A DNA stretch of 64,000 bases from Desulfomicrobium sp. UBA5193. GTDB taxonomy: Bacteria; Desulfobacterota; Desulfovibrionia; Desulfovibrionales; Desulfomicrobiaceae. Below, piece by piece: positions 43,619 through 50,940 of the stretch (position 1 is the first letter of the stretch; the number at the start of each line of letters is the position of its first letter). A program made the translations under genes and the position numbers. The DNA lies in NCBI GenBank assembly GCA_002412965.1, contig DHWB01000003.1, positions 238,504-302,503 on the forward strand, given 5' to 3'. A model generated the notes under the pieces. It searched no databases, was not told the origin of the DNA, and was given only the letters and a program-made list of their open reading frames with translations.

Positions 43619-43704
43619 TCGAAGCAAGGGCATCCGCATCGTCCATGACCGCATCGAACAATCAAATCGAAACTCCGCTGCTTTGGATTTCGGGAGATCA
43701 GATC

Positions 43705-44670
43705 ATGGCACACATTCTGGCCGCGGACATCGGCGGGACCAACAGCCGTTTCGGGCATTTCGAGGTGATGACCGGGCAGGAGCCGCGGCTTCTGGAATCG
43801 TTCAGCGTCCCGACTGCTTCGGTTCAATCCTTCGCGCAGGCGCTGGAGAGGTTGCGGGAGTCCGGCTTCGGGCTTGACCCCAAGGACGCGGAACGGATTG
43901 TCCTGGCCGTGGCCGGAGCCGTGCAGGACGGTGTCCGGTGCCGGCTGACCAATGCCTCCTGGGACATTGATCTGACCGAGCCTGGGGCTGGGCTGCCGCT
44001 GGAGCGGACCGTTCTGATCAACGATTTCGTGGCTCAGGCTCTGGGTTGCCAGACGCGTTACGCGGCGCAGTCCGCCATGACGATCCAGGAAGGCGTGGCG
44101 CGGCCCGGAATCCTCGCCGCTGTCGGGGCGGGGACGGGGCTTGGCCTGTGCGCGCTGGCGCCCCTGCCCGGCGGGGATTTTTTGCCCCTTCCTTCCGAAG
44201 GAGGGCACGCGCCCCTGGCGTTTATCAGCAGACCCGAATTCGAATTCCTGGAGTTTCTCCAGGCCCGAACCGGCCACTCCCATGGATTTGGGGACATCAT
44301 GGTCTCGGGACCGGGGCTCTCCTTTCTGCACGAGTTTTTGACCGGCAGACGGCTGGCTCCTCAAGAGGTCGCGCGCGAGATCGGCCCGGACAGCGAAACC
44401 ACGCGCTGGTTCGCCCGCTTCTATGGCCGGGCCTGCCGGGTCTATGTGCTGTACGTGCTGGCTTTAGGCGGGGTGCATCTTTGCGGCGGGCTTGCGGCCA
44501 AAAATCCCTTTCTGGTTTTCAACGAAGAATTCCTGCGCGAATTTCGGGACTGTCCGGCCTATGGGGCTCTACTGCAGCAAGTCCCCATCCGGCTGATCAC
44601 CACTCTCGATACGGGCCTTCATGGCGCGGCCCGTTATGGGCAGATGCTCCTCAACAAGCGGGGAGAGTAG
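43705..44670 (+). CDS. glk: Glucokinase
   Basis: 321 residues from an ATG nine bases after ggga; a start 20 codons earlier is possible. The ATP-phosphate motif is AADIGGTNSRFG; the catalytic NDFVAQALG has the base Asp; GAGTGLGLC and LPSEGGHAPLAF (Glu and His of the bacterial glucokinase family, Pfam Glk) follow. It forms glucose 6-phosphate. Why a sulfate reducer keeps it is unclear, but glycogen use is common in the group. Confidence 0.9.
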   Translation: MAHILAADIGGTNSRFGHFEVMTGQEPRLLESFSVPTASVQSFAQALERLRESGFGLDPKDAERIVLAVAGAVQDGVRCRLTNASWDIDLTEPGAGLPLERTVLINDFVAQALGCQTRYAAQSAMTIQEGVARPGILAAVGAGTGLGLCALAPLPGGDFLPLPSEGGHAPLAFISRPEFEFLEFLQARTGHSHGFGDIMVSGPGLSFLHEFLTGRRLAPQEVAREIGPDSETTRWFARFYGRACRVYVLYVLALGGVHLCGGLAAKNPFLVFNEEFLREFRDCPAYGALLQQVPIRLITTLDTGLHGAARYGQMLLNKRGE

Positions 44671-44680
44671 GGAACCATCC

Positions 44681-44735
44681 ACATTTTTGTCGCGTAGGAG
44701 ATGACGAAAATGTCGGCGCTTCTTTTTCTTTTACT
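44681..44735 (+). terminator. Probable terminator after glk
   Basis: Arms acatttttgtc and gacgaaaatgt (one mismatch) form a stem with an 11-base loop, followed by a T-rich stretch (cttctttttctttt). Confidence 0.5.
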
Positions 44736-44797
44736 TAAAAATCAAAGAGATATGTCTGGCATGGGATCTGCTTTGGTCTCCGTAACAGGAGGCTGCC

Positions 44798-45748
44798 ATG
44801 CCGCTCATCATCACGCCCTTTGGGGCCATTGACGCTCTTCCGGATACAGAATTCTTCCCCGACGGGTCCGTGCGTTCCTGCATCGCCGCTCGGGCCTGTC
44901 CGCTCATCACCCCCCTTGGGATGCTTGTTCCCCAATTCACCGCCAACACCCTGCGCAAGCGGCAGCTCCCTGCCATCTCCTTTCATCCGAACGGCATGAT
45001 ACGCAATCTTCCCCTGGAAGAGCAGATTCTGGTGTGCACTCCCGCAGGTGTTCTGCCCGCCGAGCAGGTCTCGTTTTATGAAAGCGGGGCCCTCAAGCGC
45101 ATATTTCCCTTGAACGGAACCTTAAGCGGGTACTGGACCCAGGAGGACGAGGCCAAGCTGGCCACTCCCCTGACCCTGGACACCCCTTTGGGCCCTGTCG
45201 AAACCCTGGCTATCAGCCTTTATTTCAGCCCGTCCGGAGCTTTGCGCAGCCTGACCCTGTGGCCCGGCACGACTCTGGACGTTCCTACTCCCTTGGGCGG
45301 CATCGCCGCGCGGGTCGGCGTGTCGTTTTTCGACAGCGGGGTGCTTCGCTCCCTGGAACCGGCGGAGCCGGTCAGCGTGGCGACGCCCGTGGGCGAGCTC
45401 CTGGCGTACGATCCCGATGCGATCGGCATCTGCGGCGACAACAATTCCCTGCGTTTTCGCGAGAACGGGTCTCTATGCGGACTGACAAGCGTTGCGCACT
45501 CTTTTGACGTGGTTCTCGAAAATGGCCGGGTCCGGCGTCTGACCCCGCCCCTGCGGCGTCATCCCTGCGATGGCGAACGCATGGAGGCAAGCCCGCTCTG
45601 CCTTGAATTCCGTCCGGGGATGGTCAGCATTTCATCGGCCGATCCGTCCCGGCTCTCCGCGGCCGTGGAGAGCGTCACACCATCCCGATTTTTTCTGCCT
45701 TTGCCCAGCTTGTCGCCCATGTGTTCCATGGGCGCGGGCAAGTGGTAG
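44798..45748 (+). CDS. Repeat protein of unknown function
   Basis: 316 residues with no signal peptide. About six diverged repeats of 35-40 residues are visible, each with an aromatic-rich strand and a turn: FFPDGSVRS, SFHPNGMIRNL, SFYESGALKRIFP, YFSPSGALRSL, SFFDSGVLRSL, FRENGSLCGL, usually followed by V-x-TP-x-G. The pattern is MORN-like or a beta-solenoid. A ribosome site (aggagg) precedes the ATG. Function unknown. Confidence 0.72.
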   Translation: MPLIITPFGAIDALPDTEFFPDGSVRSCIAARACPLITPLGMLVPQFTANTLRKRQLPAISFHPNGMIRNLPLEEQILVCTPAGVLPAEQVSFYESGALKRIFPLNGTLSGYWTQEDEAKLATPLTLDTPLGPVETLAISLYFSPSGALRSLTLWPGTTLDVPTPLGGIAARVGVSFFDSGVLRSLEPAEPVSVATPVGELLAYDPDAIGICGDNNSLRFRENGSLCGLTSVAHSFDVVLENGRVRRLTPPLRRHPCDGERMEASPLCLEFRPGMVSISSADPSRLSAAVESVTPSRFFLPLPSLSPMCSMGAGKW

Positions 45749-45775
45749 GCCCACACGAACCGAAGCGGAGGAACG

Positions 45776-46027
45776 ATGAACACGAATTGTCTGGAAAAAG
45801 TGGTGGAATACGCGTCCATGCCCCTGCATGGCACCCTGTCGCGCAAACTCCGGAAAGGACTCAAAGTCCAGATCAATGAAGGCCGGATCTATGAAAAGGC
45901 GGTGCTCTTTCTGGGCACGGATTTCCTGCGCGTGACCGAGAAGGAGGACGGCATGTCCGTCAATACCTACTACGGTTGGAAAGAGATCGCATCCATCCGC
46001 ACCTACAGCTCCGAACCGGAGGAATGA
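45776..46027 (+). CDS. Small conserved hypothetical protein
   Basis: 83 residues. ASMPLHGTLSRKLRKGLKVQ is followed by two strands (AVLFLGTDFLRVTE, YYGWKEIASIRTY), suggestive of a small beta-barrel. It is 27 bases after the repeat protein gene with ggagg before the ATG. No family recognised. A GC-rich hairpin (46,034-46,050) without T run follows. Confidence 0.65.
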   Translation: MNTNCLEKVVEYASMPLHGTLSRKLRKGLKVQINEGRIYEKAVLFLGTDFLRVTEKEDGMSVNTYYGWKEIASIRTYSSEPEE

Positions 46028-46287
46028 GCCACCGGGGGCCCGGCCCCCGGTTAGCAGCAGCTTTGCCGAGGCGTTGAGGCAGGGCTCGGCGTGCAATGAA
46101 ACTATGCTTGTCCCACAACTCAGGAGCATACGAGACAAGCAGAGAAAAAAGATGCGGAGCTTTCGGTCCGGTGTTGTCCGAAACCACGCTGCCGCAGAAG
46201 TTTGTTCTGCATGTTTGGCAAAAATTCGAAAAATCCGGATTCCTCTATGAATGGGTAGTACTGCGAATTGCCAAAACGTTCGTGCAG

Positions 46288-46307
46288 GTATATACGGTGG
46301 TATATAT
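46288..46307. promoter_or_regulatory. Operator-like repeat upstream of vapB
   Basis: Two copies of the self-complementary octamer gtatata[c/t] are separated by ggtg and lie 17 bases before the vapB start. VapB antitoxins of this type bind such inverted repeats to repress their own operon, so this is a probable autoregulatory site. Confidence 0.6.
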
Positions 46308-46324
46308 CAAAAACGGAGGTGCGC

Positions 46325-46552
46325 ATGCAGACCGCCAAGCTTTTCAACAATGGACGCAGTCAGGCAGTCAGGCTGCCCAAGGAGTTGCGCTTTTCCGGCG
46401 AGGACGTGTACGTCAAAAAGATCGGCAACATGGTCATTTTATTGCCTAAGGATGACCCGTGGTCGTCGCTGATAAGCAGCCTGGATCAGTTCTCCGCCGA
46501 TTTCATGAACACACGGGAGCAGCCGCCTCAGGATGTGCGGGAAGAGCTGTGA
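46325..46552 (+). CDS. vapB: VapB-type antitoxin (AbrB/SpoVT fold)
   Basis: 75 residues from the ATG after ggagg. The N-terminal swapped-hairpin domain reads AKLFNNGRSQAVRLPKELRF, the VagC/VapB hallmark; the acidic C-terminal tail (SLDQFSADFMNTREQP) should block the toxin. The stop overlaps the toxin start (GTGA). Confidence 0.9.
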   Translation: MQTAKLFNNGRSQAVRLPKELRFSGEDVYVKKIGNMVILLPKDDPWSSLISSLDQFSADFMNTREQPPQDVREEL

Positions 46553-46956
46553 TCACCTATTTGCTGGACACGAACATTTGCATTTACGTCATCAAGCGCT
46601 GCCCGCCGCAGGTGCTGGAGCGTTTTCGGCAGTCGGATGTTTCAAGCATCGGCATTTCCTCCATAACATACAGCGAGCTAACGTTCGGGGCAGCCAAAAG
46701 CACGCGCCCGGAGCAGAATCGGATCGCCCTGACGCAGTTCGTGGCCCCGCTGGAGATTGCCCCCTATGACGACGCGGCTGCCCAGCAGTACGGGGATCTT
46801 CGGACCTGCCTGGAACGCAGGGGAACGCTCATTGGCTCTTTGGACATGCTTATCGCCGCCCACGCCTTGGCGCTTGATTGCGTCTTGGTGACCAACAACG
46901 GGAAAGAATTCGCGCGTGTTCCGAAGCTGAGAATGGAGAATTGGGCGATGGAGTGA
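46549..46956 (+). CDS. vapC: VapC-type PIN-domain ribonuclease toxin
   Basis: 135 residues from a GTG coupled to vapB. The PIN acidic residues are Asp7 (YLLDTNICIY), Glu43 (TYSELTFG) and Asp99 (GSLDMLIAAHA), with VTNNGKEFARV at the end. VapC toxins cut tRNA or rRNA when the antitoxin is lost. The pair lies at the edge of the restriction and Kiwa-like island. Confidence 0.9.
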   Translation: MITYLLDTNICIYVIKRCPPQVLERFRQSDVSSIGISSITYSELTFGAAKSTRPEQNRIALTQFVAPLEIAPYDDAAAQQYGDLRTCLERRGTLIGSLDMLIAAHALALDCVLVTNNGKEFARVPKLRMENWAME

Positions 46957-47056
46957 AGTGGTTGACTTTTGCGATGGTTGTGACAATGTTAAAAACAGCT
47001 CAGCCACCAGGCGTGGAAGGAGTTACGAAACCGTCCCATGGGCGGTTTCAGCCTTT

Positions 47057-47548
47057 TTAGCCCTTGGTTTTCCAATACGCGTCATATTCTTTTCGCAATT
47101 TGCTCCGCGTATGCTCCCTGGTGATCAGAAATGCCGTCCACGGTAGCAAAAAGCCCCTTCTATCCGCCAGGACCACAACATAGTCTTCGTCTTCCAGCCA
47201 GATGTGAATACGGTCTTCATTGCGTTTTACCGATACCCAGTATTTCACTTTTGGATCGTCGACGTATTCTATAACCGGCTTTGGCCAGCGGATACGCTCG
47301 CAACGCCTGATGTCGGGAATTCTGCTTTCTTCATCCGTCCCTTCGGATGTCATGTGCCAGAATGTCGCCTCTTTTCCGTGAGTCATTGGATGCCGTTTCA
47401 GACCGAGACGTCTGCCATGAAATATGGGTGGGCTGTCGATGAAATCCTGATTGAAGCAGGCATATATAGCTTCAAGATAACGGTCCCAGTTCCCGTTGAA
47501 ATCACTGAACAGGATCAGCGACGGCAACCATTCGGGGGCGTCGGTCAT
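47057..47548 (-). CDS. Hypothetical partner of DUF3800 protein
   Basis: 163 residues. Features: an N-terminal FSDFNGNWDRYLEAIYACF, a central FHGRRLGLKRHPMTHGKEAT and RIPDIRRCERIRWPKPVIEY, and a C-terminal LLPWTAFLITREHTRSKLRKEY. It overlaps the end of the DUF3800 gene by four bases (ATGA). It resembles small proteins I recall beside DUF3800 genes in mobile regions, but no activity is known. The His-rich centre could be catalytic. Confidence 0.6.
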   Translation of the reverse strand: MTDAPEWLPSLILFSDFNGNWDRYLEAIYACFNQDFIDSPPIFHGRRLGLKRHPMTHGKEATFWHMTSEGTDEESRIPDIRRCERIRWPKPVIEYVDDPKVKYWVSVKRNEDRIHIWLEDEDYVVVLADRRGFLLPWTAFLITREHTRSKLRKEYDAYWKTKG

Positions 47549-48258
47549 CCTGGTACCTCCGCCGCGTGCCAGCGAAAGATATTCGTTTTTTCTTCGCGCA
47601 ACAGAGTGCTCCGAGTCAGATCGTAGCCAGAGCGCCGTCGCATCCGCTCAATGAGAGCAAGTTTTCCAGCGTTTCCGTGTAAATCCCGATTCAGATAGGC
47701 CACCGCCCCGATGAGCAGATCGGCCAGCTGCAATTGTTCGATTTCGTGAGAGCGGACGAGTTGTACGCGTTCGATAACCTGTCGCGAGAAGTCGTAACGG
47801 TCGTTGCAGAGGACTTGGTGCAATTTGGCAACCTTTTGCCCGCCGCGCGTGTCCTTGATGTCGAGGTAAATGCGGTAGTGGGCGTCGGGCCGCAAGATGA
47901 CTTTGAGCATGTCGAAGTACATCTTGTAGTACCAGACATCATGATCCTGATCGGGAAAAGCGTCATGGCGCAGCAGAGACTTGTCAGGAACGATCAGCGC
48001 CCGAAAATGCAGATCGTCGTCATCGAAAAAGTAATCGATCAAATCCAGGTAGAACGCTTTTCCGGCAGGCGAGACTTTGGTCCACTTCACCTCGAAATTC
48101 GTTGGGTGTCCGTGCTTTTGCTTGATCTCGCGCAAACGGACGGCAATCTCGCGGGTTTTGTCCACAGGACACCAGATCGCGCCCAGAACCATGGCCTTTT
48201 GGCGATCGTTTTCCAGATGGCAGGATTCGTCACAGTAGATATTGAAGGTTTCGCTCAT
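47545..48258 (-). CDS. DUF3800 domain protein
   Basis: 237 residues. The DUF3800 core has FNIYCDESCHLE with an acidic pair, RIYLDIKDTRGGQK, and the C-terminal EIEQLQLADLLIGAVAY. The fold is considered RNase H-like and the acidic residues suggest a nuclease, though activity is unproven here. It lies 44 bases downstream of the DUF4868-like gene in the same direction and is coupled to the 163-residue protein. GC content is about normal, unlike the Kiwa-like genes. Confidence 0.8.
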   Translation of the reverse strand: MSETFNIYCDESCHLENDRQKAMVLGAIWCPVDKTREIAVRLREIKQKHGHPTNFEVKWTKVSPAGKAFYLDLIDYFFDDDDLHFRALIVPDKSLLRHDAFPDQDHDVWYYKMYFDMLKVILRPDAHYRIYLDIKDTRGGQKVAKLHQVLCNDRYDFSRQVIERVQLVRSHEIEQLQLADLLIGAVAYLNRDLHGNAGKLALIERMRRRSGYDLTRSTLLREEKTNIFRWHAAEVPG

Positions 48259-48302
48259 TATAACCCTAGGAGTAGCTTGTGATTGCTTTGCAATAACCGA
48301 CT

Positions 48303-49136
48303 TTAGTCCAGTGCTTGAACAGAATTGGCTAGTCGTCGCTCCTTTCCGAATGGAGTTGTGTAAAATCGCTGTTCAATGCCGTACAGAAGGAGTTTTAGTT
48401 CGTCGTCCGTTGATATTTTGAATTTTGAGTTTTCTTTATCAAATTTTAATTTATTTATGCAATAATTTTCAATGTAATAGAGTATGTTTGATTTGTCGTC
48501 ATCTGACATTGTCGAAAGTGTTTCCATGGCAAGGGCTATGCGCTTTCTGTTTGGTTTAGAAACACTGTTTAAATTGTATCCATTGTTCAATTCTATAAAC
48601 GATTCTCCTAAAAATTGTTCAACTTCTTCTTTAGTTGCCTCTTTATAAAGCTGATCTATTCCTGGAAACATACTGGAAATGGTCGCTAAATTTCGGAATA
48701 TGAGTGTGTCAGAAGTACGTAAATAACCGGCATCAGGAATTGAATTGATGACCAGTCGGTTATCGCTTTCTTCAACTTTGGCGATCTCGCCGAAGGTGAG
48801 AGTCTTTTTGAGAATAAACAATGATGGAGTGATTTTTTGGAAGTAAAAATTTTCGTCCTGTACTGAAAATAAGTAAGAGATTTTTCCAAACTGTGTTTTG
48901 TTGAGGTCGTCGTAGTCTTTCGAGTCGAAATTATTCTTTAATAGATCAATACAGAATGGCATCTGAGTAAATTTTGCAATTTTGAACCATGCGTCTTCAT
49001 CTAGGTTATGATCTGGAGAATATTCAACACAGGATACGACATCTATATTGATGTTTTCAAAAAGTGTTTGGTCTGAGATTAGCTTGAAGAAAGGGTTTTT
49101 GCGTGGCCCTTTCACTTTAGCTAAGATGTGATTCAT
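48303..49136 (-). CDS. kwaB: DUF4868-like protein, probable KwaB of a Kiwa defence system
   Basis: 277 residues, AT-rich coding. It shows the pattern I associate with DUF4868: an aromatic core (NFYFQKITPSLFILKK), then LYKEATKEEVEQFLG, NRKRIALAMETL, and a C-terminal DDELKLLLYGIEQRFYTTP. In Kiwa systems the DUF4868 protein KwaB is the cytosolic effector that acts on phage DNA processes. It starts 2 bases after the four-helix membrane protein gene. It is slightly shorter than the usual about 315 residues. The assignment is by motif memory and context, not by search. Confidence 0.65.
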   Translation of the reverse strand: MNHILAKVKGPRKNPFFKLISDQTLFENINIDVVSCVEYSPDHNLDEDAWFKIAKFTQMPFCIDLLKNNFDSKDYDDLNKTQFGKISYLFSVQDENFYFQKITPSLFILKKTLTFGEIAKVEESDNRLVINSIPDAGYLRTSDTLIFRNLATISSMFPGIDQLYKEATKEEVEQFLGESFIELNNGYNLNSVSKPNRKRIALAMETLSTMSDDDKSNILYYIENYCINKLKFDKENSKFKISTDDELKLLLYGIEQRFYTTPFGKERRLANSVQALD

Positions 49137-49138
49137 TT

Positions 49139-49690
49139 TTACTCCAGTTCGATAAAGGTGTAATTGTTGATTCTATGAGCTTTTGAAATTTCAATGTCTT
49201 GTGGCTTTTTATATTTATATATGCTTATTAAAAAAATAGAAGTGCCGTTTTTTGTTTTAATGTTATAAAATTCATAACCAAAAATGAGAAAAAGCGGGTT
49301 AAAATAAAGTGCTTGCGAAAAAAAAGTGAAAATAAATAAAACAATGTAGACAAAAAACAAAGTTTCCCAGTTTCCAATGCTAAGCGCTACGAAAAAATAT
49401 CCTAGATAGCTAGGTAGGAAGCTATTGTTTGCATGTTCGATGCTAGCTACATCGCCCTTTTTGAACTCATCCTTTCCAAGTTTAGCGCTCAGAATTATGC
49501 TCAACCATGTTAAGAATACTGGAATTAAAAAATATAAAAGATAAGATACAGCGTTTGGAAACTGAGTAATAAGAGGGTTTTTGGTAAAGAAGTATCCTAG
49601 TGTATATCCTTTTTGAACTAGGAAAATAACTACTAGTAAGAACGTGGCATTGAAAGTGAGTAGGAGTCGAAATGCCGTATTTATGATCAT
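49139..49690 (-). CDS. kwaA: Four-helix membrane protein, probable KwaA of a Kiwa defence system
   Basis: 183 residues with four strongly hydrophobic segments (about 7-28, 47-68, 93-113, 115-137) and a short cytosolic tail. The loops contain NNSFLPSYLGYF and FGYEFYNIKTKNGTSIFLIS. KwaA is a four-helix membrane sensor, always next to a DUF4868 gene, as found here. The ATG overlaps the hsdS stop (ATGA). Base composition is roughly one third GC, far below the host average. Confidence 0.65.
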   Translation of the reverse strand: MIINTAFRLLLTFNATFLLVVIFLVQKGYTLGYFFTKNPLITQFPNAVSYLLYFLIPVFLTWLSIILSAKLGKDEFKKGDVASIEHANNSFLPSYLGYFFVALSIGNWETLFFVYIVLFIFTFFSQALYFNPLFLIFGYEFYNIKTKNGTSIFLISIYKYKKPQDIEISKAHRINNYTFIELE

Positions 49691-50940
49691 TTCACGGTCA
49701 CCTGGCCGTTCATCAGCATTGGCAAGAGCCAGTCGCGGAGTTGGGCGAGTAGTTGGTTTTCTTTAGTGTTGTTAGCTAGTTGTTTGAATGCTGGTTCGGC
49801 AATTGTCGCAAATTTTTCGACAACGGTGGTGTCTGGAATGGCTAGGCTGGTGAGTTCAACATCATTTGAAACGATGGAGTCGAAGACCGACCCAGAAGAT
49901 TTAACTTCCAAGTGGTGGATCAGTTCTTTGGCGAGGAAGAACAGGTAGGTGTGACTGATGCCGTGTTTGGCGCGGAGAGCATAGCAAGACTGGTTCATGG
50001 CCATATCAACGCCTGCCAATACCAACTTGCCGACTGAACCACGCGCGGTGATGATGACGGTATTTTTTCCGAAGAGCTTGGTGCTGCTCTTTCTTAGGCC
50101 TTCTTTGGAAATGTAGTCAGCCGTAGCGAACCGAAAGATGGTCCCGTCAGTATCGGTGGGGGTAAAGAAAGGAATACTGCCGTTCCAGTATTCAGGCTTC
50201 TTTTTCGTGGGTGTCCCGCCCCCGAGTAGATCGGCGACAGCCAGAATGTTTGAATCCTTCCATTCCGCCGGGATCTCCCGCTTCAAGGTCGGGTTGTAGA
50301 CCATCTGCCCGCCGGAGGATTTGTAGGGCCTGCCGTTGCCGTCGGGGAAGTCGAACTGCACAAACCAGTAGTCGTAGAGCGTCTTTGCCATTGCCTCCAG
50401 TTCGGCGTTTATCCGGTTGTTGCAGTCGATCTTGGTGTCAAGGGCGGAGAGGGCAGCGGCGATTTTTTGCTGCTCTTTCTTTTTTAAAAACGGTACTTTG
50501 ACTTGGCTAAGGATGTCTTGATTTAGGTTATTAATGTTAGTGCCGGAAGAAGACGATATTTGAGACTTAAAAGTAGCTGTCTTGGTGAAATAAGCGCAAA
50601 ACAGTTTATCAAATTCTTCTGATGTAATTCTTGCTCGGATGCAAAATCCTGAAAAAAGTGCTTTAACATCTTTGTCTATAAAAAGGCTTCTTCCAACAAG
50701 AGCTTTATTTCCATTCGATCGCACGAAAATGATGTCCCCTTTTTGAAGGAAATCATCATCTTTAACTATTCCATCTGGGTTAATCTCGGTCAATATACTA
50801 TAATCAGGGGAAAAACGACCCATAAAGTCTGGAATACCTACAAATAAACAGCCTTTTCCACGACTCTCTTTTCCAAAGTTCATCCCATTTCGAAAGTCCG
50901 CGATTTGTCCGAATGGTATATATTTAAGTGCGCTATCCAT
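49687..50940 (-). CDS. hsdS: Type I restriction-modification specificity subunit HsdS
   Basis: 417 residues; start chosen at the ATG overlapping the hsdM stop. Two target-recognition domains: residues about 1-150 and about 215-370, each followed by a conserved coiled-coil repeat. The first is KKKEQQKIAAALSALDTKID with NAELEAMAKTLYDYWF, the second is EKFATIAEPAFKQLANNTKE with LLPMLMNGQVTV. It sets the DNA sequence recognised by the complex. The recognition-domain DNA is AT-richer than hsdM and hsdR, as is usual for exchanged HsdS domains. Confidence 0.92.
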   Translation of the reverse strand: MDSALKYIPFGQIADFRNGMNFGKESRGKGCLFVGIPDFMGRFSPDYSILTEINPDGIVKDDDFLQKGDIIFVRSNGNKALVGRSLFIDKDVKALFSGFCIRARITSEEFDKLFCAYFTKTATFKSQISSSSGTNINNLNQDILSQVKVPFLKKKEQQKIAAALSALDTKIDCNNRINAELEAMAKTLYDYWFVQFDFPDGNGRPYKSSGGQMVYNPTLKREIPAEWKDSNILAVADLLGGGTPTKKKPEYWNGSIPFFTPTDTDGTIFRFATADYISKEGLRKSSTKLFGKNTVIITARGSVGKLVLAGVDMAMNQSCYALRAKHGISHTYLFFLAKELIHHLEVKSSGSVFDSIVSNDVELTSLAIPDTTVVEKFATIAEPAFKQLANNTKENQLLAQLRDWLLPMLMNGQVTVK

